Positions 32,430 to 41,525 of a DNA stretch of 64,000 bases are shown here, one piece after another. This DNA is from Pleurodeles waltl. Its lineage: Eukaryota; Chordata; Amphibia; Caudata; Salamandridae. The notes beneath the pieces are model-generated. The model did not search any database. It was not told where the DNA came from and was given only the letters and a program-made list of their open reading frames with translations. Position 1 is the first letter of the stretch, and each line of letters opens with the position of its first letter. The DNA lies in contig NC_090448.1 in assembly GCF_031143425.1 (NCBI RefSeq), forward strand, positions 528,506,313 to 528,570,312, given 5' to 3'. The position numbers and the translations under genes were made by a program.

Positions 32430-34310
32430 TCAGGACACGTATTATTTGCTACATGAACTCCAGCCCATTTCCTGTATATGTGAAGGAAAGATGCCATCAT
32501 AAAGGCCGTGCTGGACAGTTGACTGAAATGCTCTGGGTACTTTCTTACACTTTGAAAAGTAATTAAGATGGCCCTAGAATCTTATTAGTTTTGTAAATGT
32601 GGTTAGAATCATAAACATGAAATTAACAATAGCTTGTAACCATTTTTATATTTGCAAATGAATAATGTTTCTGATTTAAAAAAATGTTTTACAAGTTCGG
32701 TAAACCTTGTGGGATTACTAATTTTAAGTGAAAACCATGAAATACATGAATGCATACTAACATGCATAGTTCTGAAAAGAAAATATGTAACTTGAGGCTA
32801 AAGAATGAGAAACAGACATTATAACCGAAATGACTGGACAGAGCAAACAACAGGAAGGAAGAATAGGAGGTAAGTGTAATTAACAGTAGCAGTTTGTTAA
32901 ATGAACCCACAATGAATAAGACTTTATAGACAATTATAAAGAATTAAGCTATAAGAATCTAACCTATGAGTATGACAAACATGGTCCTAGACTCTTGGCC
33001 AGGGCTACATTTTTCATGGATAATTTGTATCACAACAAGCGCTGTGGACACATGGACCACACCACTGATGAACCATTTGACTTCCTGACATGAGCTACTA
33101 TGGAGCACCACTTAGTGGTGCACATGGACCACTTATCTATGTATCACATAAGGTCCATTTGCAGGATCTTATGTAGTAGAAAAAAAAGCCTTTCTAAATT
33201 TCAGTGAACCAAAGAGAAATGGGTCTAAATAAAGGGTTAAAACACTTTTCAAAGTGAGCCACTGCCCAGTTGATCTCATGCTGAATACAACATGTCTTAG
33301 CTTAGCTTTGCCCCATATTTTGGTGGATCCATCTCTCATATCACCACCTTTGAACAAAGAACCAAAGTGAACCATCAAAGTGCACCTCAGACAGGAACAA
33401 CAGTATCCGCCCAAAATATCACTGATCTATCCTGACTTCACTATTTGTACTAACCTCCTAAGATTGGGAGAACAGGTAGTGACTACTTTTAAGGAAATGT
33501 TGGTTGGCGGTCGGGAAGGGGCACAAAAAAAGAACAGAAATAATTAGGCCAGCTGTACGAAACTGCCAATCTGCAGATAAAAATGCAGCTATAGGTGTAC
33601 TAGACTGATACAACATGATAAATCACAAAGAGAAATTACCTGTTTCACTAGTTATTTTTCTTCAACAAGTGTTGTGACTTGGACAACAGCATTTGAAAAC
33701 CTCTCACAGGCTTGTTTCTAGTTTTATTTCAATTCTACAGATGTTGCTGAGTGTCTCATCGTATTTAGCATCAGGTTATTTGACCACTTAATAGTTTTTC
33801 AAGAATGGTAAACGTGGCTCTCAACTGAAATATTCAATATGTTTGCCAAATTCTGGCCAGCACTATGTTTATGGTGCCAAGTTAGAGTTGTACTTCTTTT
33901 TACTGCCTTATGGTATCATTTCTGGGAAGCACATCCTCCTGCGTGTTGACCAGATACCAGACAACCCAATACCCCTCAGACTCTACACGTTCCTTAAAAA
34001 AAACACAACGCACACCTTGTCCAGTCATCGCTGGTTTATAGATGCTAACAGAGATTATCTGTGGCTGGGTAGAAAATGTCCTGAAACCATTTGTAAGAAG
34101 TTACCCCATTGCATCCAGACAATACTCATCTGTTAAATTGAATACTATCAGCCCTCTTCCAAAGGCAACATTTCTGGCAATCCTGGTTTTGGAGTCACTA
34201 TGCATATACATCCCACACAAAGGTAGGATGATGGTTTGTATTGACAAACCTTGGAACTCTGAATGCACTTGCTGACACTGTAGCCAAGTGCTTGGAAATC
34301 CTATTTACTC
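32430..34310. other. Intron sequence without recognised features
   Basis: No supportable gene or mobile element. Possible exon-like stretches at 32828-32866 and 33741-33805 were examined and not accepted. Confidence 0.35.
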
Positions 34311-34316
34311 ACAACT

Positions 34317-34656
34317 AATGCTTAACTTGAGACAGTGGTTGCAGGTGGCTCCACTGGCACTCAGTTTAAGGGACCAGCACTTACCTTTCCTCCTCACGCT
34401 TTGACCCAGAAAAACTGGGAAAGTAGAAGGAAGAAAAAGACTGAAAACAGTGACAAAGGAAGAAAGCAAGGATGAAAAAGAACCTTAAAGAGTGAGATAA
34501 AGAGCAGGGAGTATTTGGTGGTGGATTAAAGGGTCAATGAGATGGCTCAAGGCTATGCAGCCTTGGTATTCAGCTCTCAACTTTCAATAGCGTTGGCCAC
34601 TGACTTCTGACTAAAACGTTAGGGTCTGGCTCTTATTCTTTTAGAAATTAAGCATT
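34317..34656. mobile_element. hAT-like MITE, copy 1
   Basis: Ends are inverted: AATGCTTAACTTG at the left, GAAATTAAGCATT at the right. The body matches 45789-46103 in the same orientation (GTGG.TGCAGGTGG, GGACCAGCACTTA, a purine-rich AGAAAAAGA tract, TAGTGGATTAAAG-like and CAGCCTT.GTATT boxes). No frame. It ends 90 bases left of the DIRS element. Confidence 0.6.
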
Positions 34657-34746
34657 GCTCAAACTATTTCATGTCTGGAAGTCCCAAAGATTTTCAATGG
34701 AATGTACAAACCTGTGGACATGAATGGCTGCAGTGTGAAAACCTGT

Positions 34747-34937
34747 GTTCGATGGCATGTGTAGCTGCAGATACACATGCTGTGCACATCCTGCCATCTG
34801 GTGTTGGGCTCGGAGTGTTACAAGTTGTTTTTCTTCGAAGAAGTCTTTTCGAGTCACGAGACCGAGGGACTCCTCCCATTTCGACTCCATTGCGCATGGG
34901 CGTCGACTCCATCTTAGATTGTTTTTTTTCCGCCATC
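34747..34937. repeat. DIRS left inverted terminal repeat
   Basis: Starts GTTCGATGGCATGTGTAGCT, ends near CATCTTAGATTGTTTT. The inner 150 bases are the inverted complement of 40375-40530, with about six mismatches. The outer 42 bases reappear, complemented, as the first half of the internal region at 40115-40156. Confidence 0.9.
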
Positions 34938-35142
34938 GGGTTCGGACGTGTTCCTTTTCGCTCCGTGTTTCGGGTCGGAAAGTTAGTTAGAATCTCGGAA
35001 AAATCGTCGGTATTGTTTGCGTTCGGTATCGGGTTAGTTACAACAGATCAACACCGAATTGAGAAGAGCTCCGGTGGCCCGTCGGGGTTTTTCGATTCCC
35101 GTCGGGGCCTGGTCGGCCCGGCCACGTGTCTCTTCAAGGCTG

Positions 35143-37126
35143 ATGGAACGGACCCCATTCCGCTTCTGTCCAAAATGCCATAACAAGTATCCATATACAG
35201 ATCAACACCTGGTCTGTAACTTGTGTTTGTCACCAGAACACAAGGAGGATACTTGTGAGGCCTGTCGAGCGTTTCGGTCGAGGAAGACACTCAGGGACCG
35301 AAGAGCAAGAAGACTGCAAATGGTGTCGGCGCCGACAGGACAAGGGTGTTTCGAGGAGGAGGAAGAAACATTCTCCATCCAGGATTCGGACTCGGAGGAG
35401 GTCGATCCCGAAGAAATGCCGAAAACTGTGAGTAAGACGTCGAAACAAAAAACTCACGAAAAGACTGCCAAAGCCCAGGGGACGCCACCGCCAACAGGCC
35501 ATGGCTTAACCCGAAAAGTAGGTGACCGTCCATCGGCACCCAAAAAGGGCGAGCTGGTGTCGAAGTCATCCGACTCCGGTCGAGATACAGGCATGCAGCA
35601 ATCTCGGGCGCAAGAGAGTGGCTCCGAAAAGATTCGGCACCGAAATTGGTCGGCACCGAGAGGGCACTACGCCGAAAAGCAAAAAGATTTTGTCGGAGCC
35701 GAAAAAAGCAGCAGAAAAGGTTTCGGTGCCGAAACATCCGGCCTCCGAACCGAAAATTAGTTCCTATTCAGAGGAACAAGGACTGTCCTCTCAAATGAAG
35801 ACACACAGATTTGAAGAAGAATTACAGACAATAGAGCCAGATCACAAAGATACAGGGAAGATCAGCACTCTTCCCCCAATCAGAATGAAACGAAAACTTG
35901 CCTTCCAAGACAAGGACAAGGACAAACAGCCACAAGCAAAAGTGGCTAAACAAATAACACCACCACCATCCCCACATCACTCTCCACAACTATCACCGGT
36001 AGCCACTCCACCAATGATGCAATCCCCAACACATACGGGGCTGAGTCAAGATGACCCTGACGCATGGGATCTTTACGACGCACCAGTGTCAGACAATAGT
36101 CCTCAATGCTATCCAGCAAGACCCTCGCCATCTGAGGATAGTACAGGCTACATTCAAGTGGTATCAAGGGCAGCAGCATTTCACAATGTCAGCCTTCACT
36201 CAGAACCCATTGAAGATGACTTCCTTTTTAATACACTGTCGTCTACGCACAGTCAATATTAAAGTCTGCCAATGTTGCCCGGAATGCTAAAACACTCCAA
36301 ACAAGTGTTTGAAGAGCCTGTCAAAGGGAGAGCCATTACTCCAAGAGTAGATAAAAAATATAAACCGCCACCAACAGACCCAGTGTACATCACACAACAG
36401 CTATCACCAGACTCTGTTGTAGTTGGAGCAGCGCGCAAAAGAGCCAACTCTCATACTTCATGAGACGCGGCACCTCCAGATAAAGAGAGTAGAAAATTTG
36501 ACGCGGCAGGCAAAAGGGTGGCGGCACAGGCAGCAAACCAGTGGCGTATTGCAAATTCGCAAGCTTTGCTAGCCAGATATGATAGGGCCCATTGGGACGA
36601 GATGAAACACCTTATTGAACACTTGCCAAAGGAGTTTAAAAAAAGAGCGCAGCAAGTGGTCGAAGAGGGACAAAATATCTCCAATAATCAAATTCGATCA
36701 GCAATGGATGCTGCAGACACAGCTGCTAGAACTGTCAACACAGCAGTAACGATAAGGAGGCATGCATGGCTGCGTACATCAGGATTTAAACCAGAGATAC
36801 AGCAAGCTGTGCTGAATATGCCATTCAACGGACAGCAGTTGTTTGGGCCGGAGGTGGACACTGCAATTGAAAAACTTAAAAAAGACATTGACACGGCCAA
36901 AGCCATGGGCGCGCTCTACTCCCCGCAGAGCAGAGGCATATTTCGAAAAACACAATTTCGAGGGGGGTTTCGAGGGCAAACCACAGAAGCCACAACCTCA
37001 CAAACAAAGCCCACTTACCAGAGCCAGTATCAGCGGGGAGGTTTTCGGGGACAATATAGTGGAGGACAGTTTCAAAGAAACAGAGGAAAGTTCCAAAGTC
37101 CCAAAACTCCTCAAAACAAACAGTGA
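35143..37126 (+). pseudogene. DIRS gag-like ORF1, broken
   Basis: The likely start is ATG 35143. The first part has a cysteine/histidine-rich knuckle (FCPKCHNKYPYTD, then CNLC..H..C..C within the first 45 residues), followed by a basic, Ser/Lys/Glu-rich region. A frame change near 35690 moves the reading from frame 1 to frame 2. In frame 2 an in-frame TAA (36260-36262) and TGA (36461-36463) interrupt it. The last 200 codons are intact and end in a Gly/Arg/Gln-rich tail (repeated RGGFRGQ), as in nucleic-acid-binding gag tails. Expected role: packaging of element RNA. Three lesions suggest this copy cannot make its own gag. Confidence 0.75.
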
Positions 37127-40079
37127 CTTCAAGGTCACAAATCCCCAACACATAACACCTGTGGGGGGGGAGACTAACCAAGTTTTACACACATTGGGAG
37201 GAAATAACAACAGACACTTGGGTCTTAGCAATTATCCAGCATGGTTATTGCATAGAATTTCTCAAAATCCCTCCAAACGTCCCACCGAAAACACACAATA
37301 TGTCAAAACAACATATAGATCTTCTAGGACTAGAAGTTCAGGCATTGCTACAAAAAGAAGCAATAGAATTAGTACCAAAAGATCAATTAAACACAGGAGT
37401 TTACTCGCTGTACTTCCTGATACCCAAAAAGGACAAGAGCCTGAGACCGATACTAGATCTCAGAACATTAAATACCTACATCAAATCAGACCATTTTCAC
37501 ATGGTTACTCTACAAGACGTAATCCCACTGCTCAAACAACAAGACTACATGACAACACTAGACCTAAAGGATGCATATTTCCATATACCAATACATCCTT
37601 CAAACAGAAAGTACCTAAGATTTGTATTCCAAGGGATACATTACCAATTCAAAGTGTTGCCATTCGGAATAACAACTGCGCCAAGAGTTTTTACAAAATG
37701 CCTGGCAGTAGTAGCTGCACATATCAGAAGGCAGCAAATACATGTGTTCCCATACCTAGACGATTGGTTAATCAAAACCAATACGCTAAAAGGGTGTTCA
37801 CAACACACAAAATATGTCATAGAAACCCTACACAAACTAGGTTTCTCAATCAACTACGCAAAGTCAAACCTGCAGCCGTGCCAAACACAGCAATACTTAG
37901 GAGCAACAATCAACACAGCAAAAGGGATTGCTACTCCAAGTCCACAAAGAGTACAAACATTTCACAATGTAATACAAACCTTGTATCCAAAACAAAAAGT
38001 ACAAGTCAAAATAATACTGAAACTACTAGGCATGATGTCCTCATGCATAGCCATTGTCCCAAATGCAAGGTTACACATGCGGCCCTTACAACAGTGCCTA
38101 GCATCACAATGGTCACAAGCACAGGGTCAGCTTCTAGATCTGGTGTTGATAGACCGCCAAACCTACATCTTGCTTCAATGGTGGAACAGTATAAATTTAA
38201 ACCAAGGGCGGCCTTTCCAAGACCCAGTGCCACAATACGTGATAACAACAGATGCTTCCATGACAGGGTGGGGAGCACACCTCAATCAACACAGCATCCA
38301 AGGACAATGGAACGTACAGCAAAAACAGTTACACATAAATCACCTAGAACTGTTAGCGGTATTTCTAGCGCTGAAAGCATTTCAACCCATGATAACCCAC
38401 AAATACATTCTTGTCAAAACAGACAACATGACAACAATGTACTACCTAAACAAACAAGGAGGGACACACTCAACTCAGTTGTGTCTCCTAACACAGAAAA
38501 TATGGCATTGGGCTATTCACAACCACATTCGCCTAATAGCACAATTTATTCCAGGAATTCAGAATCAGTTAGCAGACAATCTCTCACGGGATCACCAACA
38601 GATCCACGAATGGGAGATTCACCCACAAATACTGAACACTTACTTCCAAATTTGGGGAACACCACAAATAGATCTATTTGCAACGAAGGAAAACTCAAAA
38701 TGCCAAAACTTCGCATCCAGGTACCCACAACATCAGTCTCAGGGCAATGCGCTATGGATGAACTGGTCAGGGATATTTGCTTACGCTTTTCCCCCTCTCC
38801 CACTCCTTCCATATCTAGTAAACAAGTTGAGTCAAAACAAACTCAAACTCATACTAATAGCACCAACATGGGCAAGGCAACCTTGGTACACAACACTACT
38901 AGACCTGTCAGTAGTACCTCATGTCAAACTACCAAACAGACTAGATCTGTTAACACAACACAAACAACAGATCAGGCATCCAAATCCAGCATCGCTGAAT
39001 CTAGCAATTTGGCTCCTGAAATCCTAGAATTCGGACACTTAGACCTCACACAAAAATGTATGGAGGTCCTAAAACAGGCTAGAAAGCCTACCCCTAGACA
39101 CTGCTATGCAAATAAATGGAAAATATTTGTCTATTACTGCCATAATAATCAAATTCAACCCTTACACGCATCTACAAAAGATATAGTAGGATACTTACTA
39201 CATTTTCAAAAAGCAAAACTAGCTTTCTCTTCCATAAAAATACATCTTGCTGCAATTTCAGCTTACCTGCAAATTACGCACTCAACTTCATTATTTAGGA
39301 TACCAGTCATAAAAGCGTTTATGGAAGGCCTAAAGAGAATTATACCACCAAGAACGCCACCAATTCCTTCATGGAACCTCAACATTGTCTTAACACGACT
39401 CATGGGCCCACCTTTTGAGCCCATGCACTCTTGTGAAATGCAATACTTAACGTGGAAAGTTGCATTTTTAATTGCCATCACATTTCTAAGAAGAGTGAGT
39501 GAAATTCAAGCGTTTACCATTCAAGAACCATTTATTCAAATACACAAAAATAAAGTTGTTCTACGAACAAATCCCAAATTTTTAACAAAAGTAATCTCAC
39601 CGTTCCACTTGAATCAAACGGTAGAATTACCAGTGTTCTTCCCACAGCAAGATTCTGTAGCTGAAAGAGCACTACATACATTAGACATCAAAAGAGCACT
39701 AATGTACTACATTGACAGAACAAAACTAATTCGAAAGACAAAACAACTATTTATCGCCTTTCAAAAACCTCATACAGGAAATCCAATTTCAAAACAAGGC
39801 ATTGCTAGATGGATAGTTAGGTGCATTCAAACCTGCTATCTTAAAGCTAAAAGAGAACTGCCTATTACACCAAAGGCACACTCAACCAGAAAGAAAGGTG
39901 CTACCATGGCCTTTCTAGGAAATATTCCAATGAACGAAATATGTAAGGCAGCGACATGGTCTACTCCTCATACATTTACCAAGCACTACTGTGTAGATGT
40001 GCTAACTGCACAACAAGCAACAGTAGGTCAAGCTGTACTAAAAACATTATTCCAAACTACTTCAACTCCTACAGGCTGA
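36843..40079 (+). CDS. DIRS tyrosine recombinase in a 1078-codon frame overlapping RT
   Basis: Only the last third (about 38,990-40,079) is clearly the recombinase: an N-terminal core-binding-like part (..RHCYANKWKIFVYYC..), then the catalytic Arg in FLRRVSEIQAF, a HSTRKKGATMAF box supplying His-x-x-Arg, then ATWSTPHTFTKHYC with the W/H position and the Tyr nucleophile. It would cut and rejoin DNA when the circular copy integrates. The upstream two thirds run in frame 3 over gag and the RT ORF, without a stop for over 2 kb, yet show no protein family I recognise. The true start is probably inside the overlap. Lys/Thr/Asn/Gln-rich upstream part is likely a by-product of RT coding, or a real N-terminal extension. 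Confidence 0.75.
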   Translation: MGRRWTLQLKNLKKTLTRPKPWARSTPRRAEAYFEKHNFEGGFEGKPQKPQPHKQSPLTRASISGEVFGDNIVEDSFKETEESSKVPKLLKTNSDFKVTNPQHITPVGGETNQVLHTLGGNNNRHLGLSNYPAWLLHRISQNPSKRPTENTQYVKTTYRSSRTRSSGIATKRSNRISTKRSIKHRSLLAVLPDTQKGQEPETDTRSQNIKYLHQIRPFSHGYSTRRNPTAQTTRLHDNTRPKGCIFPYTNTSFKQKVPKICIPRDTLPIQSVAIRNNNCAKSFYKMPGSSSCTYQKAANTCVPIPRRLVNQNQYAKRVFTTHKICHRNPTQTRFLNQLRKVKPAAVPNTAILRSNNQHSKRDCYSKSTKSTNISQCNTNLVSKTKSTSQNNTETTRHDVLMHSHCPKCKVTHAALTTVPSITMVTSTGSASRSGVDRPPNLHLASMVEQYKFKPRAAFPRPSATIRDNNRCFHDRVGSTPQSTQHPRTMERTAKTVTHKSPRTVSGISSAESISTHDNPQIHSCQNRQHDNNVLPKQTRRDTLNSVVSPNTENMALGYSQPHSPNSTIYSRNSESVSRQSLTGSPTDPRMGDSPTNTEHLLPNLGNTTNRSICNEGKLKMPKLRIQVPTTSVSGQCAMDELVRDICLRFSPSPTPSISSKQVESKQTQTHTNSTNMGKATLVHNTTRPVSSTSCQTTKQTRSVNTTQTTDQASKSSIAESSNLAPEILEFGHLDLTQKCMEVLKQARKPTPRHCYANKWKIFVYYCHNNQIQPLHASTKDIVGYLLHFQKAKLAFSSIKIHLAAISAYLQITHSTSLFRIPVIKAFMEGLKRIIPPRTPPIPSWNLNIVLTRLMGPPFEPMHSCEMQYLTWKVAFLIAITFLRRVSEIQAFTIQEPFIQIHKNKVVLRTNPKFLTKVISPFHLNQTVELPVFFPQQDSVAERALHTLDIKRALMYYIDRTKLIRKTKQLFIAFQKPHTGNPISKQGIARWIVRCIQTCYLKAKRELPITPKAHSTRKKGATMAFLGNIPMNEICKAATWSTPHTFTKHYCVDVLTAQQATVGQAVLKTLFQTTSTPTG
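37300..39027 (+). CDS. DIRS reverse transcriptase / RNase H, with MT-like tail
   Basis: 575 codons from the first Met, but coding similarity extends upstream in the same frame to about 37165 (..FYTHWEE.. and ..GYCIEFL..), so the true N-terminus is not this Met. RT motifs: IPKKDKSLRPILD (about residues 42-54), the TTLDLKDAYFHIPI box with its catalytic Asp, PFGITTAPRVF, and the FPYLDDWL catalytic loop. RNase H: ITTDASMTGWGAHL, NHLELLAVFLAL, KTDNMTTMYYL and an LADNLSR end, so the D-E-D set is present. The tail (IDLFATKEN.., FAYAFPPLPLLPYL, APTWARQPWY) matches the conserved block after RNase H in DIRS, sometimes called the MT domain. No stops; apparently functional. Confidence 0.9.
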   Translation: MSKQHIDLLGLEVQALLQKEAIELVPKDQLNTGVYSLYFLIPKKDKSLRPILDLRTLNTYIKSDHFHMVTLQDVIPLLKQQDYMTTLDLKDAYFHIPIHPSNRKYLRFVFQGIHYQFKVLPFGITTAPRVFTKCLAVVAAHIRRQQIHVFPYLDDWLIKTNTLKGCSQHTKYVIETLHKLGFSINYAKSNLQPCQTQQYLGATINTAKGIATPSPQRVQTFHNVIQTLYPKQKVQVKIILKLLGMMSSCIAIVPNARLHMRPLQQCLASQWSQAQGQLLDLVLIDRQTYILLQWWNSINLNQGRPFQDPVPQYVITTDASMTGWGAHLNQHSIQGQWNVQQKQLHINHLELLAVFLALKAFQPMITHKYILVKTDNMTTMYYLNKQGGTHSTQLCLLTQKIWHWAIHNHIRLIAQFIPGIQNQLADNLSRDHQQIHEWEIHPQILNTYFQIWGTPQIDLFATKENSKCQNFASRYPQHQSQGNALWMNWSGIFAYAFPPLPLLPYLVNKLSQNKLKLILIAPTWARQPWYTTLLDLSVVPHVKLPNRLDLLTQHKQQIRHPNPASLNLAIWLLKS

Positions 40080-40114
40080 ACCACCGCTTTTGGGGAGATA
40101 ACTGCTTACTAGTC

Positions 40115-40216
40115 TGTGCACAGCATGTGTATCTGCAGCTACACATGCCATCGAACGGAAAATGTCACTTACCCAGTACATCTGTTCGTGGCATTAGTCG
40201 CTGCAGATTCACATGC
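40115..40216. repeat. DIRS internal complementary region
   Basis: 40115-40156 is the inverse of the extreme left end (34747 onward), and 40157-40216 is the inverse of the extreme right end (40587 backward, GGAAAATGTCACTTACCCAG). The switch lies at GAAC|GGAA. This is the template thought to let DIRS close its DNA circle end to end, and it fixes the element borders to within a few bases. Confidence 0.9.
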
Positions 40217-40374
40217 GCCCACCCGCCTCCCCGGGAGCCTGTAGCCGTTTAGAAGTAGATCTTAAACATTTGTACATTTGTAAATAGATTACTTGAAACT
40301 TTATTATGTACATAAGCATTCACTCCATTGCATGGGCACTATTACTAGCATACACAACTCCTACCTCACCCTCT

Positions 40375-40587
40375 GCGGGGAAAACAATCTAAGATGGAGT
40401 CGACGCCCATGCGCAATGGAGTCGAAATGGGAGGAGTGTCTCTGTGTCGTGACTCGAAAAGACTTCTTCGAAGAAAAACAACTTTTAACACTCCGAGCCC
40501 AACACCAGATGGCGGGATGTGCACAGCATGTGAATCTGCAGCGACTAATGCCACGAACAGATGTACACTGGGTAAGTGACATTTTCC
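40375..40587. repeat. DIRS right inverted terminal repeat
   Basis: Begins after CCTCTGCGGGG with AAAACAATCTAAGATGGAGT and ends GTGACATTTTCC at 40587. Complement of the left repeat. Its outermost 60 bases are also mirrored in the internal complementary region. Confidence 0.9.
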
Positions 40588-40927
40588 TTCTGATGCAACT
40601 GGAGAGTTATTTTATTACCAACTGTGAATACAGACCATTCAGATACTTGTGCGCATTGGTATTATCCTCCTGATTTTGAACGTTTGAGAACAAGATCTTA
40701 TAGTTCCACATAAGATTAGATGAATTCCACTCAACCAACTAACTAAAATGTATCTAATCTCCAGAAAATGTACATTTCTAGGTCACCACCACAGTAAAAG
40801 ATGGCTGGCTACCATCCACATTATATCACAATGCAAGAGACTGAGCTAGTGAAGAGTGACTGTTTACACTCAGTGCACGTGATGTATATCACAGTGTTCA
40901 GCCATGCTATAAAATTCAAGGGACTAA

Positions 40928-41525
40928 GGGCTACATGTAGGTAGCATATTGCACATCGCAAACAGCAAATCGGGCCGTTTGCGACGTGCAAAATGCACTT
41001 TGGCATGTACAAACCTATTTTTGCGATTCAGTAAACTATTTACCGAATCGCAAAAAGGGATTGCGAGTCACAACTAGGAAGGGGTGTTCCCTTCCTAATT
41101 GCGAGTCGCAGTCCCATGTATGATTGTCCCAGGGGACCCCTTCTCCTTTGTGAATGGTAGTAAAAACATTTTTTCAGAGCAGGGAGTGTCTTTTTGACCA
41201 CTTCCTTTTCTGAAAACATTAAACGAAAACATTACATTTTTTGTTTTTGAAATGCATCTCGTTTTCCTTTAAGGAAAATGGGCTGCATTTAAACAAAAAC
41301 AAAAAAAACTGCTTTATTTAAAAGCAGTCAGAGACATGGTGGTCTGCTGTCTCCAGCAGACCACCATTCCTGTGAGGGTGGCTATTCCCACCTCATGAAT
41401 ATTCATGAGGTGGGCATTTGCGACCCCCTTGTGAATCGTAAATAGTGTCATTGACACTGTGCAACATAAGGTTTTGCGACTCGCAGATTGAGAGTCGCAA
41501 AACCAAACTTTCGTACATGTAGCCC
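40928..41525. mobile_element. MITE with GGGCTACATGTA inverted ends
   Basis: GGGCTACATGTA at 40928 and TACATGTAGCCC ending at 41525 are perfect 12-bp inverted ends. Inside are further inverted pairs: AGGAAGGG..CCCTTCCT near 41069-41098, TTGCGAGTC../GACTCGCA boxes, GTCTGCTG..CAGCAGAC near 41341-41362, CCTCATGAATATTCATGAGG at 41392-41411. No coding frame. No convincing target duplication at the edges (TAA on the left, ATA on the right). Confidence 0.65.

Larger units (their letters stand above)
34747..40587 (+). mobile_element. DIRS-type tyrosine-recombinase retrotransposon, near complete
   Basis: 5.84 kb with all structural parts of the DIRS family: inverted terminal repeats (34747-34937 and 40375-40587), an internal complementary region (40115-40216) joining the complements of both extreme ends, a gag-like frame, RT/RNase H and a tyrosine recombinase. 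DIRS elements copy through a circular intermediate and integrate with the recombinase rather than a DDE integrase, so no target duplication is expected and none is seen. The gag is broken by a frameshift and two stops, but RT and recombinase frames are uninterrupted. The inverted repeats differ at about 6 of 150 compared positions, so the copy is fairly young. Confidence 0.93.

Noticed and set aside
32828..32867. Possible short first exon (ATG at about 32829, then a phase-1 donor GGTAAGTG)
   Set aside because: Attractive phase, but no promoter, no family resemblance and only 13 codons; chance cannot be excluded.
33741..33805. Exon-like stretch after TTTCAATTCTACAG
   Set aside because: Good acceptor, but the only usable donor gives phase 2 and the peptide does not resemble A or B exons.
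35059..35142. Upstream ATG (35059) for the DIRS gag frame
   Set aside because: The Cys/His knuckle and recognisable coding start right after ATG 35143; the 28 codons before it are Arg/Pro-rich leader-like sequence.
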